Source: Acidiphilium acidophilum
Lineage (GTDB): Bacteria; Pseudomonadota; Alphaproteobacteria; Acetobacterales; Acetobacteraceae
Assembly: GCF_033842475.1 (NCBI RefSeq)
Contig: NZ_JAWXYB010000018.1
Span: 1,843,501-1,907,500 of the forward strand
Reading direction: 5' to 3'
Length of the DNA: 64,000 nucleotides
The notes under the pieces are model-generated. The model made no database searches, was not told the origin of the DNA, and worked only from the letters and a program-made list of their open reading frames with translations. The translations under genes and the position numbers were made by a program. Shown piece after piece: positions 17,468 through 26,722 of the stretch; the first letter of the stretch is position 1, and each line of letters starts with the position of its first letter.

Positions 17468-19744
17468 CTAGGCGTGCGCTGCAAGGGCCGCTTCCATCGC
17501 CGCGACCGCGCTCATATTGACGAGGCCGCGCGCGGTGACGCTCGGCACCGCGATGTGCAGCGGCATGGCCAGCCCGAGCAGGAGCGGTCCCACGGTGACC
17601 CCCTCGCCCGCCGCTTTCAGCAGGTTGAAACTGATATTGGCGGCGTCGATATTCGGCATCACCAGCAGGTTGGCCGAACCAGTGAGGCGCGAATCGCAGA
17701 TCGAACGGTTGCGGATCGGCTCGACCAGCGCATCGTCGGCGTGCATTTCGCCATCGACTTCGAGCTCGGGGTCTTCGGCCCGGATGATCGCGAGCGCCTT
17801 GCGCATCTTGCGGGCGGACTCCGACTGGGCGGCACCGAAATTGGAATGGGAGAGCAGGGCGACTTTCGGGGCGATGCCGAAGCGGGCGACCATGGCGCTG
17901 GCCAGATGGGTCATTTCCGCGATTTCTTCGGCGCTCGGGTTCTCGTTCACATGGGTGTCGCAGAAGAACAGATTGCCCGATTGGAGGATGAGCGCGGTGA
18001 CCGCCGAGACCCGGTTGATCCCCCGCCGGCGCGGGATGATCGGCAGGGCGTAGCGGAACTGGCGCGACCAGTCACCGAGGCCGCCGCAGATCGCGGCATC
18101 GGCTTCTCCCACCGAGAGCAGCATCGCCGCGCTCACGGTGGGGCGGCGGGAGAGCTGACGGGCGGCGGCATCGGGCGGGACGCCGCGCCGCCCAACCAGA
18201 CGCTGGTAATCGGTCAGCAGGCGCGATGACAGGGCGGTGTCGCGACGGAGGTCGATGATGCGGACATCCTGTTCGGGTTTCATCCGCAGGCCGAGGGAGC
18301 CGATGCGCTTGATGATGGTATCGGTATCCCCGAGCAGCAGCGGCGTGCCGAGATGATCGTCGACCACGCTCTGGGCGGCGCGGAGGACACGTTCGTCCTC
18401 GCCTTCGCCGTAGACGATGCGGGTATGGGCCGAACGCGCAACCTCGATGACCGGGCGGAGCAGCAGGCCGGAGCGGAACACGAACCGCTCCAGCTCGCGC
18501 ACGTAGACATCGAAATCCGCGATCGGCCGGCGGGCGACGCCTTCGGCCATGGCGGCGCGGGCCACGGCGGGGGCGATGTGGAGGATCAGGCGGGTGTCGA
18601 ACGGTTTGGGGATGATGTAATCGCGCCCGAAGACCGGGGCGTTGCCGCCATAGGCCGCCGCCACGGTGTCCGACGCTTCGATGCGGGTGAGTTCGGCGAT
18701 CGCCTGGACCGCCGCGAGTTTCATGCCTTCGGTGATCGCGGTGGCACCGACATCGAGAGCGCCGCGAAAAATGAAGGGGAAGCACAGGACATTGTTGACC
18801 TGATTGGGAAAATCGCTGCGCCCGGTGCAGATGATCGCATCCGGGCGGTGTTCCGCGACCAGATCGGGGCGGATTTCGGGCTCGGGGTTGGCGAGGGCGA
18901 GGATCAGCGGATTGGGGGCGAATTTATCGAGCCATTCCGCTTTCAGCACGCCGGGTGCGGAGAGGCCGAGAAAGACATCCGCGCCGTCGAGCACTTCGGA
19001 GAGGTGCCGTGCGCCGGTTTCGCGCGCCACCGGCTCCAGTGTCGCATCGAGGTTTGGCCGGCCCTTGTAGATGACACCTTCGATATCGGTCATGGTGATG
19101 TTGTCGCGCGCGGCACCCAGCGCGATCAGGATGTTCACACATGACAGTGCCGCCGCTCCCGCCCCGGAGGTGACGATTTTCACCGTCTCGATCGACTTGC
19201 CCTGCACTTTCAGCGCGTTCAGCACCGCCGCACCCACGATGATCGCGGTGCCGTGCTGATCGTCGTGAAAGACCGGGATGTTCATCCGGGCGCGCAGCGT
19301 CTGTTCAATCCGGAAGCACTCCGGGGCCTTGATGTCTTCGAGGTTGATGCCGCCGAAACTGGGTTCGAGGGCGGCGACCACCTCGATGAACCTGTCGGGA
19401 TCGGGTTCGTTGACCTCGATATCGAACGTGTCGATTCCGGCGAATTTCTTGAACAGGACCGCCTTGCCCTCCATCACCGGCTTGGAGGCGAGCGCGCCGA
19501 TATTGCCGAGGCCGAGCACTGCCGTGCCGTTGGTGATCACCGCGACCAGATTGCCCTTGATGGTGTAATCGTAGGCGGTGTCCGGATCGTCCTTGATCGC
19601 GAGGCAGGCGGCGGCGACGCCGGGAGAATAGGCCAGCGAAAGATCACGCGAGGTTTCCATCCGCTTGGTCGGCGTGATGGTGAGTTTGCCCGGCCGAGGG
19701 TGGCGGTGATAATCGAGTGCGGCCTTGCGGAGCGTTTCGTCCAT
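17468..19744 (-). CDS. maeB: NADP-dependent malic enzyme with C-terminal phosphotransacetylase-like domain
   Basis: A 758-aa fusion enzyme. Residues about 1-420 are malic enzyme (malate to pyruvate and CO2 with NAD(P)H): [21 protein letters not shown], and DDQHGTA for metal and substrate, then the nucleotide-binding [12 protein letters not shown]. Residues about 430-755 resemble phosphotransacetylase, which in MaeB proteins is thought to be regulatory rather than catalytic. Length matches E. coli MaeB. The start has GAGGA upstream. It is monocistronic; tRNA-Leu lies upstream and a single repeat unit lies between them. Confidence 0.95.
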   Translation of the reverse strand: MDETLRKAALDYHRHPRPGKLTITPTKRMETSRDLSLAYSPGVAAACLAIKDDPDTAYDYTIKGNLVAVITNGTAVLGLGNIGALASKPVMEGKAVLFKKFAGIDTFDIEVNEPDPDRFIEVVAALEPSFGGINLEDIKAPECFRIEQTLRARMNIPVFHDDQHGTAIIVGAAVLNALKVQGKSIETVKIVTSGAGAAALSCVNILIALGAARDNITMTDIEGVIYKGRPNLDATLEPVARETGARHLSEVLDGADVFLGLSAPGVLKAEWLDKFAPNPLILALANPEPEIRPDLVAEHRPDAIICTGRSDFPNQVNNVLCFPFIFRGALDVGATAITEGMKLAAVQAIAELTRIEASDTVAAAYGGNAPVFGRDYIIPKPFDTRLILHIAPAVARAAMAEGVARRPIADFDVYVRELERFVFRSGLLLRPVIEVARSAHTRIVYGEGEDERVLRAAQSVVDDHLGTPLLLGDTDTIIKRIGSLGLRMKPEQDVRIIDLRRDTALSSRLLTDYQRLVGRRGVPPDAAARQLSRRPTVSAAMLLSVGEADAAICGGLGDWSRQFRYALPIIPRRRGINRVSAVTALILQSGNLFFCDTHVNENPSAEEIAEMTHLASAMVARFGIAPKVALLSHSNFGAAQSESARKMRKALAIIRAEDPELEVDGEMHADDALVEPIRNRSICDSRLTGSANLLVMPNIDAANISFNLLKAAGEGVTVGPLLLGLAMPLHIAVPSVTARGLVNMSAVAAMEAALAAHA

Positions 19745-19845
19745 GATTCCTCATCCCCCTGAAGCACAGACAATGCGCGATGCACCGCTTGGGGGCAATC
19801 GCCTCAGGGCATGGCTGCGTGGCACGGGAGGGACACAAGGGAGTG

Positions 19846-19885
19846 CTTCGTTTTTGCAGAAAAACAGAAGCGAAAAACACGGGTT
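19846..19885. repeat. Single-unit relative of the double-hairpin repeat (copy D)
   Basis: One hairpin GCTTCGTTTTT/AAAAACAGAAGC followed by CGAAAAACACGGGTTCC, which parallels one half of the doublets (hairpin, then AAAAAC-type arm, then a GGTC-like end) with several GC substitutions. It begins about 12 nt beyond the 3' end of tRNA-Leu and could end its transcript. Confidence 0.65.
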
Positions 19886-19896
19886 CCGAAGGATCA

Positions 19897-19979
19897 TGCG
19901 GCCGAGAAGATTCGAACTTCCACAGGGTTTCCCCCACAAGCACCTCAAGCTTGCGCGTCTACCATTTCGCCACGGCCGC
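19897..19979 (-). tRNA. tRNA-Leu (anticodon GAG)
   Basis: An 83-nt tRNA on the minus strand. The acceptor stem is GCGGCCG/CGGCCGC with discriminator A at 19897; the anticodon arm is CAAGC-UUGAGGU-GCUUG, giving anticodon GAG for CUC/CUU leucine codons. The long variable arm UGGGGGAAACCCUG is typical of class II tRNAs, and the T arm holds GUUCGAAUC. CCA is not encoded. It is divergent from lipB, 24 bp away. Confidence 0.95.
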
Positions 19980-20003
19980 ACCGTCGCGGGAGCGCTATAG
20001 CCG

Positions 20004-20681
20004 ATGGATCAGCCGGTATCAACAACCCGCGCGATCGAATGGGTGACCGAGCCCGGGCTGCTCGATTACGACCATGCGCTGGCCGAAATGCAGGCCCGCG
20101 CCGCCGCGATCCGCGCCGGGACCGCAGCCGAGCGGATCTGGCTGGTCGAACATCCGCCGATCTATACCGCCGGCACCTCTGCCCGCGAGTCCGACCTGAT
20201 CGCACCGGGTGCGACCCCGACCCACCGCACCGGGCGCGGCGGGCAATGGACCTATCATGGGCCGGGGCAGCGGATCGCCTATGTCATGCTCGATCTGGCG
20301 CGCCACCACGGCACGGTCCCGCCGCGCGATGTCCGCCGGTTCGTCGCCGGGCTGGAGGCGTGGATCATCGCGGCGCTCGCGACCTTTGGGGTGCAGGGCG
20401 AAATCCGGGACGGCAGGGTCGGCATCTGGGTGGCGCACCCGAATGGCGGCCTAAAGGGGCGTGAGGCGAAGATCGCGGCGATCGGAGTGCGGGTGTCGCG
20501 CTGGGTGAGCTATCATGGCATCGCGCTGAATGTGGCGCCCGATCTTGCGGCCTATGGCGGCATCGTGCCGTGCGGGATCAGCGAGCACGGCGTGACCTCG
20601 CTCGCGGATCAGGGCGTCGAGGTGACGATGGCCGAGGTCGATCGCGCGTTGCGGGCGGGGTTCGCGGCGATTTTCGAGTGA
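20004..20681 (+). CDS. lipB: Octanoyltransferase LipB
   Basis: A 225-aa lipoyl(octanoyl) transferase, which moves octanoate from acyl carrier protein to the lipoyl domains of 2-oxoacid dehydrogenases. The motif [12 protein letters not shown] near residue 75, the catalytic Lys in AKIAAIGVR and the acyl-carrying Cys in PCGI are present. Size is normal. lipA is not in the window. The gene stops 4 bp before the convergent GNAT gene, so there is no room for a separate terminator. Confidence 0.96.
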   Translation: MDQPVSTTRAIEWVTEPGLLDYDHALAEMQARAAAIRAGTAAERIWLVEHPPIYTAGTSARESDLIAPGATPTHRTGRGGQWTYHGPGQRIAYVMLDLARHHGTVPPRDVRRFVAGLEAWIIAALATFGVQGEIRDGRVGIWVAHPNGGLKGREAKIAAIGVRVSRWVSYHGIALNVAPDLAAYGGIVPCGISEHGVTSLADQGVEVTMAEVDRALRAGFAAIFE

Positions 20682-20685
20682 GCGG

Positions 20686-21192
20686 TCAGATCGTGGCGCT
20701 GACGTCCTCCAGCAGGATCGCCCAGCGCTCGTGATCGCGCCAGTCTCCGTCGATGAACAAATATTTCGGGGAAAATCCCTCCAGCTGGAAGCCGAGCCGG
20801 CGGACCAGCCGGATCGACCGCTGATTGGCCGGCTGGATATTCGCCTCGACCCGGTGCAGCCCCGCCGCCTCGCGCATGTGAATCAGCCCGGCGCGCAGGC
20901 ACAGGCTCATCAGGCCCCGGCCTGCGGTTTCCGCCATGCCGTAATAGCCGAGATAGCAGGAGCGGAAATTCGCCTGCACGATCTCGCTGAAATTGAACAC
21001 GCCGATCACCTGCCCTTCGGCGGTCAGACCGATCATGGAAATGGCGCGGCCGGTGGCGAGACCGGCGAACCACTGATCGAACGCAGCGCGGTCGCACGGC
21101 GGCGCGACCCAGGGCGCATGGTAGGACCGGTTGGCGCAATTGGCGGCGATCAGGGTTTCGGCGTCGGATTCGGCGACGGGACGCAGGATCAT
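20686..21192 (-). CDS. GNAT-family N-acetyltransferase (RimJ/RimL type)
   Basis: A 168-aa acetyltransferase resembling RimJ/RimL. It has IGVFNFSEI (strand 4 region), YYGMAETAGRGLMS in the acetyl-CoA-binding position, and ANIQPANQRSIRLVRRLGF, the classic NxxS helix before the last strands. The acceptor could be a protein N-terminus or a small molecule. Its start overlaps the stop of the upstream histidine kinase by 4 nt, so it is co-translated with a sensor kinase, an unusual but reproducible type of link to watch for. Confidence 0.88.
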   Translation of the reverse strand: MILRPVAESDAETLIAANCANRSYHAPWVAPPCDRAAFDQWFAGLATGRAISMIGLTAEGQVIGVFNFSEIVQANFRSCYLGYYGMAETAGRGLMSLCLRAGLIHMREAAGLHRVEANIQPANQRSIRLVRRLGFQLEGFSPKYLFIDGDWRDHERWAILLEDVSATI

Positions 21193-22514
21193 AGCGGCAG
21201 CACCATCGCGACCCGCAAGCCGCCGAGCGGGGAATCATCGAGCCTGATATCCCCGCCATGGGCCGCGATGATGTCCCGCGCAATGGCGAGGCCGAGACCG
21301 ATTCCCGCCGCGCTGCCGCTCTCGAACGGGCGGAACATCTGCTCGCGCCGCTCGGGCGGAATCCCCGGCCCGTCATCGTCGATGCAGATCCGCACATTGC
21401 TGCCGCCTTCCGGTGCGGCGGAAATATCGATCCGCCCGGCATGGCGGGCGGCGTTGTCCAGCAGGTTGGTCAGCACCCGGCGCATCGCCTCCGCGCGCAG
21501 GACCACCGGCGGCATGCTGGCCAGAGCGAGCGCGATGGTGGCGCCGCCGCGCGCGGTGCGGGCGGCGACTTCCTCGATCAGCAGGGCAAGGTCGGTCGGC
21601 TGCGGCTGCTCACCCCCCTCACCCCGCGCAAAGGCGAGATAGAGGCTGATCAGCCGTTCCATCTCCGCGATATCGCTGGTCATGCCGTCGATATCGGCGG
21701 CATCCTCGGGCAGCATCGCGATCGCGAGGCGCAGGCGGGTCAACGGCGTGCGGAGATCGTGCGATACGCCCGCGAGCATCGCCGTCCGCTGCGCGAGGAA
21801 GCGGCGTACCCGGTCCTGCATGCGGTTGAAGGCAGTGCCGGCGCGGCGGACCTCGGTTGCGCCTTCGGGGCGGATCGGGCCGGTGTCGCGCCCCATGCCG
21901 AACGCCTCGGCCGCGAGCGCGAGACGGCGGATGCCGCGCACCTGATTGCGCAGGAACAGGATGGCGATGGTGAGCAATATCAAGGTGGTGCCGCCAAGCC
22001 AGGCGAAGAATATATAGAGCGCACCGATATAAAGCCGCTTGCGTGGCACATCGATGGTCAGCACCCCGTCGGTCACCTGGATATCGACCCGCACCATGCC
22101 GGGCGGCCCGTGCCAGACCAGCGCGAACGGACGCCCGAGACCGGTGGAGAGGGCATGGGCAAGATCGGTATCGACCGGCCCGAACGCATGGGGCAAACGC
22201 CGTGGCTTCAGCACCCGCCCCGGATGGAAATGGAACGCGAATTCGAACCGGTAGGCGGCATTAGCGAAAATCTGCTGCCGCGCATCGGGGTATTCATCCG
22301 CCTGATCGAGCACGAAGGCGATTTCACCCGCGACACTGCCGGCGAGGCGGCGGGAGAGCGTATCGAGATGGCTGCCATAGAAAATCTGGAGCGCCACACC
22401 TTCGAGCAGTATCAACGGCACCACGACGATCAGCAACGTGCGCCCGAACAGGCTGCGCGGGAGGATCTTGCGCAAGGCACGGTCGGGTTCGAGGCCGCGC
22501 GGGGCTAGGCGCAT
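21189..22514 (-). CDS. EnvZ-like sensor histidine kinase (second)
   Basis: A 441-aa inner-membrane kinase: TM1 about 22-46, periplasmic part to about 160, TM2 about 163-188, HAMP, HisKA with His252 (SHDLRTPLTRLRL), and HATPase with NLLDNAARHAG, DDGPGIP and GIGLGLAI. It pairs by position with the OmpR-type regulator at 22688, but a repeat doublet and 173 bp separate them, where such pairs usually abut. GNAT follows with a 4-nt overlap. The input is unknown. Confidence 0.93.
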   Translation of the reverse strand: MRLAPRGLEPDRALRKILPRSLFGRTLLIVVVPLILLEGVALQIFYGSHLDTLSRRLAGSVAGEIAFVLDQADEYPDARQQIFANAAYRFEFAFHFHPGRVLKPRRLPHAFGPVDTDLAHALSTGLGRPFALVWHGPPGMVRVDIQVTDGVLTIDVPRKRLYIGALYIFFAWLGGTTLILLTIAILFLRNQVRGIRRLALAAEAFGMGRDTGPIRPEGATEVRRAGTAFNRMQDRVRRFLAQRTAMLAGVSHDLRTPLTRLRLAIAMLPEDAADIDGMTSDIAEMERLISLYLAFARGEGGEQPQPTDLALLIEEVAARTARGGATIALALASMPPVVLRAEAMRRVLTNLLDNAARHAGRIDISAAPEGGSNVRICIDDDGPGIPPERREQMFRPFESGSAAGIGLGLAIARDIIAAHGGDIRLDDSPLGGLRVAMVLPL

Positions 22515-22536
22515 GGGTGGCGAGCAAGGGAAAAGG

Positions 22537-22653
22537 CTTCTTTTTTGAAAAAAAGAAGCAAAAAACTTTTGTTAATCTGGGTCACAGGCGTTTTCAAAGG
22601 CGGAAACCCAGCGAATAAAAGTTTTTTTGCTTCTTTTTTTACAAAAAAAGAAG
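22537..22653. repeat. AT-rich double-hairpin repeat, copy C
   Basis: The third doublet: CTTCTTTTTTG/AAAAAAAGAAG hairpin, AAAAAACTTTTG arm, spacer beginning TTAATCTGG, then the inverted half ending in CTTCTTTTTTTAC/AAAAAAAGAAG. It lies between the response regulator and its presumed kinase, both on the minus strand, so it could reduce kinase expression or protect the upstream mRNA end. Confidence 0.85.
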
Positions 22654-22687
22654 TGCTTCCTTGCTGTCCCTGCGTCATACTCCCGCG

Positions 22688-23386
22688 TCATGGCCCCGGC
22701 TTGAGAATATATCCCCGGCCGCGCACGGTTTGCAGGTAGCGCGGTTCGCGCGGGTCGGCTTCGATTTTGCGGCGCAAGCGGGTGACCTGAACGTCGATCG
22801 CGCGTTCGCCGGCTTCGTCCATGCCGAGGATCTGTGCCAGGGCTTCGCGGGAGAGCACTTCGTTGGCGCGGGTTGCGAGCACGCCGAGCAGGGCGGTTTC
22901 GCCGCCGGTCAGGCGGATCGGGCCGCGTTCGGTGAGCAGTTCGCCGCGTGCGGCATCGAAACTCGCGGTTCCGAGTTGCACCGGGCCGCCGCTGCTCACC
23001 GCCGGGGTTGCGGTGCGGCGGAGCATGGCGCGGATGCGAAGGAGGAGTTCGCGCGGGTCGAACGGCTTGCCGAGATAATCATCGGCCCCGGCTTCGAACC
23101 CGGCGATGCGGTCTTCCGGCGCACCGCGGGCGGTGAGCAGCAGAATCGGCAGCGAGGGGGCGCGATCGGCGCGGAGGTGTTCGGTGAAGGCGAGGCCGGA
23201 TTCATCGGGCATCATGACGTCGAGCACCAGCATGTCGGGATCGACGACGCGGAGGGTTTCGCGCGCGGCGGCGGCGCTTTCGGCGGTGGTGACGCGAAAC
23301 CCGTTTTCGATCAGGTAGCGCGACATCAGGGTGCGCAGGCGGGCATCGTCGTCGACGAGCAGGATATGGGCGGCGGCACCGGTCAT
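22688..23386 (-). CDS. OmpR-family response regulator, petR-like
   Basis: A 232-aa response regulator with acidic residues VDDD (11-14), phosphoacceptor Asp56 (LVLDVMMPD), Lys107 (GKPF) and a C-terminal winged helix ending QTVRGRGYIL. Its start overlaps the stop of the MarR gene by 4 nt. The pair MarR plus OmpR, with these sizes, matches the petP-petR arrangement described in Rhodobacter capsulatus, where the genes sit near the cytochrome bc1 operon; here no petABC is present. The name is therefore by arrangement, not by tested function. Confidence 0.92.
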   Translation of the reverse strand: MTGAAAHILLVDDDARLRTLMSRYLIENGFRVTTAESAAAARETLRVVDPDMLVLDVMMPDESGLAFTEHLRADRAPSLPILLLTARGAPEDRIAGFEAGADDYLGKPFDPRELLLRIRAMLRRTATPAVSSGGPVQLGTASFDAARGELLTERGPIRLTGGETALLGVLATRANEVLSREALAQILGMDEAGERAIDVQVTRLRRKIEADPREPRYLQTVRGRGYILKPGP

Positions 23387-23901
23387 TTTCGGGCGGCGCG
23401 GGAGGCCTCGGCGCGGTCGAGCCAGATGCGGGCCGAAGGTTTCATCATGCCGCGCAGCACTTTGCGGAAGCCCTCGACCGCCGGGCCGCCGGCCTCGCGG
23501 AAGGCCATGCTCAGGCGCTCGTATTGAAGGTCGAACAGGCGGCGTTCGAGTTCGACGCCGGCGGGGGTGAGCGAGAGCAGGCGCTGCCGCCGGTCGGTCC
23601 GGCCCGGGGTTTGCTGGACGTAGCCCTGCCGGATCAGCGGGCCGAGCACGCGGGCGAGGCTTTGTTTGGCGATGCCGAGGATGCTGAGCAATTCACCGAC
23701 CGGCAGGCCGGGATTGCGGCCGATGAAGTGCAGCGTTCGGTGATGCGCGCGGCCGAACCCCATATCGGCCAGCAAGGCATCGGCCGATTCCACGAGGTCG
23801 CGGTTGGCGAAGAAGATCATGTCCTGCGCGAGGCGGACTTCGTCTTCGCGGAGGAACAGAAGCCCGGCCATCGGGCCGGATTGAGCGGATTTTTCATGCA
23901 T
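23383..23901 (-). CDS. MarR-family transcriptional regulator, petP-like
   Basis: A 172-aa winged-helix regulator of the MarR family. The HTH is in VGELLSILGIAKQSLARVLGPL and the wing in TDRRQRLLSLTPAG, flanked by long dimerisation helices. It heads a minus-strand group MarR-OmpR-kinase-GNAT and is divergent from ilvE. A short inverted repeat ATAC-TG-GTAT at 23915-23924 lies 14 bp before the start and is a candidate autoregulatory site. Confidence 0.9.
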   Translation of the reverse strand: MHEKSAQSGPMAGLLFLREDEVRLAQDMIFFANRDLVESADALLADMGFGRAHHRTLHFIGRNPGLPVGELLSILGIAKQSLARVLGPLIRQGYVQQTPGRTDRRQRLLSLTPAGVELERRLFDLQYERLSMAFREAGGPAVEGFRKVLRGMMKPSARIWLDRAEASRAARK

Positions 23902-23914
23902 GACACGCTCATCA

Positions 23915-23924
23915 ATACTGGTAT
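23915..23924. promoter_or_regulatory. Candidate operator before the MarR gene
   Basis: ATAC-N2-GTAT inverted repeat in the divergent marR/ilvE gap. A second palindrome ACCGGT occurs at 23953-23958. Position is right for autoregulation, but the arms are short. Confidence 0.3.
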
Positions 23925-24090
23925 GGGTGATATGTGATAAGACAGGGTTTATACCGGTTTGTAAAACGCGATTATGGCAATGCGGTAGCTTGTCCGGCGC
24001 GGCTCTTGGCCTCGATACCGCGACATTCTAAGGAAGACCCATCGTTTGCAAGCGTCCGCGCCGCTGCGGAAGAAAGAGGAACGCGACACC

Positions 24091-24990
24091 ATGAGCCTGA
24101 TACCCTTCGACGATCGCGACGGCATGATCTGGTGGGATGGCGCGCTGCGCCCGTGGCGCGAGGCCAATCTGCACGTTCTGTCGCACGGGCTGCATTATGC
24201 GTCCGCCGTGTTCGAGGGTGAGCGGTCGTATAATGGCAACATCTTCAAGCTGCGCGACCATACCGAACGGCTGATCGCCTCCGGGCGCATTCTCGGGTTC
24301 GAGATCCCCTATAGCGCCGAGCAGATCGATGCCGCCTGCAAGGAGGTGCTGGCCGCGAACAATCTGACCGACGGATATATCCGCCCGCTCGCATGGCGCG
24401 GGGCCGAGCAATTATCGGTCTCGGCGCAGGCGACCCGGATTCATCTTGCGATCGCGGCATGGCCTTGGCCCAATCTGTTCGGCGCGGACCGGATGAAGGG
24501 GATCACCCTCGGCATGGCGCAATGGCGCCGGCCCGACCCGCGCACCGCGCCCACCGCCTCGAAAGCAGCGGGGCTTTACATGATCGGCACGCTGTCGAAA
24601 CACGCCGCCGAGGCCGAAGGCTTCAACGATGCGCTGATGCTGACCTGCGACGGGCATGTCGCCGAGGCGACCGGGGCGAACATATTTTTCGCGATCGACG
24701 GCGCGCTGCACACCCCGATCCCTGAGAGTTTTCTCGACGGCATCACCCGCCGCACGGTGATGGCGCTGGCCCGGTCCCGCCAGATCACCGTTCATGAACG
24801 CCGGATCGACCCCGCCGAAATGGCGACTGCGAGCGAGGTGTTCCTTGCCGGAACCGCCGCCGAGGTGACGCCGGTGCGACAGATCGGCGACCTCACCTTC
24901 ACGCCGGGGGCGATGACACGGATGCTGATCGACGATTACGACGCTCTGGTGCGGATGTCGCCCGCCGAGGTCGCGAAACGGGCGGCCTGA
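24091..24990 (+). CDS. ilvE: Branched-chain amino acid aminotransferase
   Basis: A 299-aa class IV PLP aminotransferase that interconverts Val, Leu and Ile with their 2-oxo acids. HYASAVFEGERSY near residue 33 and the PLP Lys in TASKAAG near residue 160 are present; the phosphate and substrate loop is EATGANIFF, and the C-terminal FLAGTAAEVTPV is family-typical. ATG 24091 follows AGAGGAA; the 15 extra upstream codons have no similarity. It is divergent from the MarR gene and followed 7 nt later by a DUF202 membrane protein. Confidence 0.95.
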   Translation: MSLIPFDDRDGMIWWDGALRPWREANLHVLSHGLHYASAVFEGERSYNGNIFKLRDHTERLIASGRILGFEIPYSAEQIDAACKEVLAANNLTDGYIRPLAWRGAEQLSVSAQATRIHLAIAAWPWPNLFGADRMKGITLGMAQWRRPDPRTAPTASKAAGLYMIGTLSKHAAEAEGFNDALMLTCDGHVAEATGANIFFAIDGALHTPIPESFLDGITRRTVMALARSRQITVHERRIDPAEMATASEVFLAGTAAEVTPVRQIGDLTFTPGAMTRMLIDDYDALVRMSPAEVAKRAA

Positions 24991-24997
24991 CCGCGCG

Positions 24998-25393
24998 GTG
25001 ACGATCCCGCATTTTTCGGATCACGCGGCCAACGAGCGGACCTTTCTCGCCTGGGTCCGCACCGCGATCGCGGTGATGGCGTTCGGGTTTCTGGTCGAGC
25101 GGTTCGATATCTTTCTCAAGATCGCGAGCAAGTCGCTCGGCAAGCATATCACCGTGTCCGGGCAGGTCACCGGCAGCCTGGTCGGGCTGGCGCTGATCAT
25201 CGCCGGGGCGGCGATGGTGCTGACCGCGATGATCCGGTTCACCCGTATCCGCAGCGCGATTGCCGATGAGACCACCCATGAGGCGGAGGGTGACAAGCTC
25301 GACCTCGTGCTGGCCGGATTCATTGTGGTGCTGGGGATCGGGCTTGCGATCTATCTCGCGATCACGATGCTGCACGGGGCGAAATCGGGCTGA
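24998..25393 (+). CDS. DUF202 (YidH-family) membrane protein
   Basis: A 131-aa inner-membrane protein of DUF202. The signature ANERTFLAWVRTAIAVMAFGF spans the first membrane segment (about 14-35), with two more segments at about 58-82 and 104-125. The start codon is GTG. Function of the family is unknown. It lies 7 nt after ilvE and is probably in the same transcript, without an evident metabolic link. Confidence 0.85.
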   Translation: MTIPHFSDHAANERTFLAWVRTAIAVMAFGFLVERFDIFLKIASKSLGKHITVSGQVTGSLVGLALIIAGAAMVLTAMIRFTRIRSAIADETTHEAEGDKLDLVLAGFIVVLGIGLAIYLAITMLHGAKSG

Positions 25394-25477
25394 CGGGGCC
25401 GGGCCGAGGGACAACGCCCGGCTGCATTGCAGGGTTTGCTCATGTCCTGCGCCGCGCTGCGCGGGTAAACGATCCCG

Positions 25478-26698
25478 ATGCCGAGTTCCTCGCAAACCCT
25501 GTCAACCGCTGCCGTCGCGCCAGCCGTCGGGCGGTTGCCGCTGCTGCTCGGCTTCCTGATCGCGATCGGGCCGGTCTCGGTCGATATGTATCTGCCGGCG
25601 TTTCCGACGATTGCGCGGGATTTTCATGACGCCGCCGCCCCCGGGCTGACGCTGGCGGCCTATTTCGCCGGGCTGGCGATCGGGCAGATGACCCAGGGCC
25701 CGTTTTCCGACCGGACCGGACGGCGCTGGCCGATCCTGATCGGGCTCAGCATCTACACCCTCGCCTCGCTCGGCTGCGCGGCGGCGTGGAGCACCGATTC
25801 GCTTTCGGCGTTCCGGCTGCTCGCCGCGTTCGGAGGCTCCGCCTCGGTGGTGGTGCCGCGCGCGATGGTGCGCGACGTGGCGGACGGGCCGGCGGCGGCG
25901 ATGCTGTTCTCGCGGCTGATGCTGGTGATGGGAGTGGCACCGATCATCGCGCCGATCCTTGGCAGTGCGGTGGTTTCGGTCGGCTCGTGGCGCTGGATTT
26001 TCGTGATCGCCGCCGTCTATGGCGTGGCGGCGCTGGCCCTCGTGTGGTTCAAACTGCCCGATACTCTGCCGCCCGCACGGCGCAGCATGGTCGGGTTCCG
26101 CTCGATCGTGGCGCGGTATGGCCAGATCAGCGCGGAGCGGCATTTTCTGGCGAATGCCCTCACCGGCACCTTCGCGATCGGCGCGCTGTTCGCCTACCTG
26201 ACCGGCACGCCGGGCGTGTTCATCGGCGAGTTTCACTGGAAGCCGCTGGAATATGCCGCTTTGTTCGGGCTCAATGCGACGGTGTATATCGGGTTCAACC
26301 AGTGGAATCCGCATCTGGTCGCGCGGGTCGGGCTGCGGCCGGTGATTTCGGCCTCGGTGCTGCTGCTGCTGGCGGGCACGGTCGGGCTCACCGTGGCGGC
26401 ATTGCTCGGCACCGGAGCGGCCGCGATCGTCGCCTCATTGCTGGTGTGCCAGGCGAGCTATGGGTTCGCCCTGCCGAGCACGATGGTCGCATCGCTCTCA
26501 CGCCATCAGGCCCATGCCGGCTCGGCCTCCGCGCTGATGGGGACGTGGCAGTATCTCGGCGGCGCGATTGCCGGGGCGATCGTCGGCGGCTTTGCCGACG
26601 GGACGGCGCGACCGATGGCGATCACCATGCTGGGATGCGCGGCCCTTGCGGTGCTGGCAAGCCTGTTCCGGCCACGCGCCACCCTCGCGCGGGATTGA
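25478..26698 (+). CDS. Bcr/CflA-family MFS drug exporter
   Basis: A 406-aa 12-TM major facilitator of the Bcr/CflA (drug:H+ antiporter 1) type. PVSVDMYLPAFPTI in TM1, the loop 2-3 motif GPFSDRTGRRWP and the antiporter motif near GVAPIIAPILGS are all present. It would expel small toxic compounds at the inner membrane; the substrate cannot be told. No regulator adjoins it. The downstream amidotransferase gene starts 24 nt later. Confidence 0.92.
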   Translation: MPSSSQTLSTAAVAPAVGRLPLLLGFLIAIGPVSVDMYLPAFPTIARDFHDAAAPGLTLAAYFAGLAIGQMTQGPFSDRTGRRWPILIGLSIYTLASLGCAAAWSTDSLSAFRLLAAFGGSASVVVPRAMVRDVADGPAAAMLFSRLMLVMGVAPIIAPILGSAVVSVGSWRWIFVIAAVYGVAALALVWFKLPDTLPPARRSMVGFRSIVARYGQISAERHFLANALTGTFAIGALFAYLTGTPGVFIGEFHWKPLEYAALFGLNATVYIGFNQWNPHLVARVGLRPVISASVLLLLAGTVGLTVAALLGTGAAAIVASLLVCQASYGFALPSTMVASLSRHQAHAGSASALMGTWQYLGGAIAGAIVGGFADGTARPMAITMLGCAALAVLASLFRPRATLARD

Positions 26699-26722
26699 TC
26701 GAACGTGATAGAGGAACGGTCC

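Noticed and set aside
23902-24090. Possible dif-like sequence near the skew change
   Set aside because: No stretch here or in other gaps of 20-33 kb resembles the XerCD 28-bp site; the AT-rich bases only look superficially similar.
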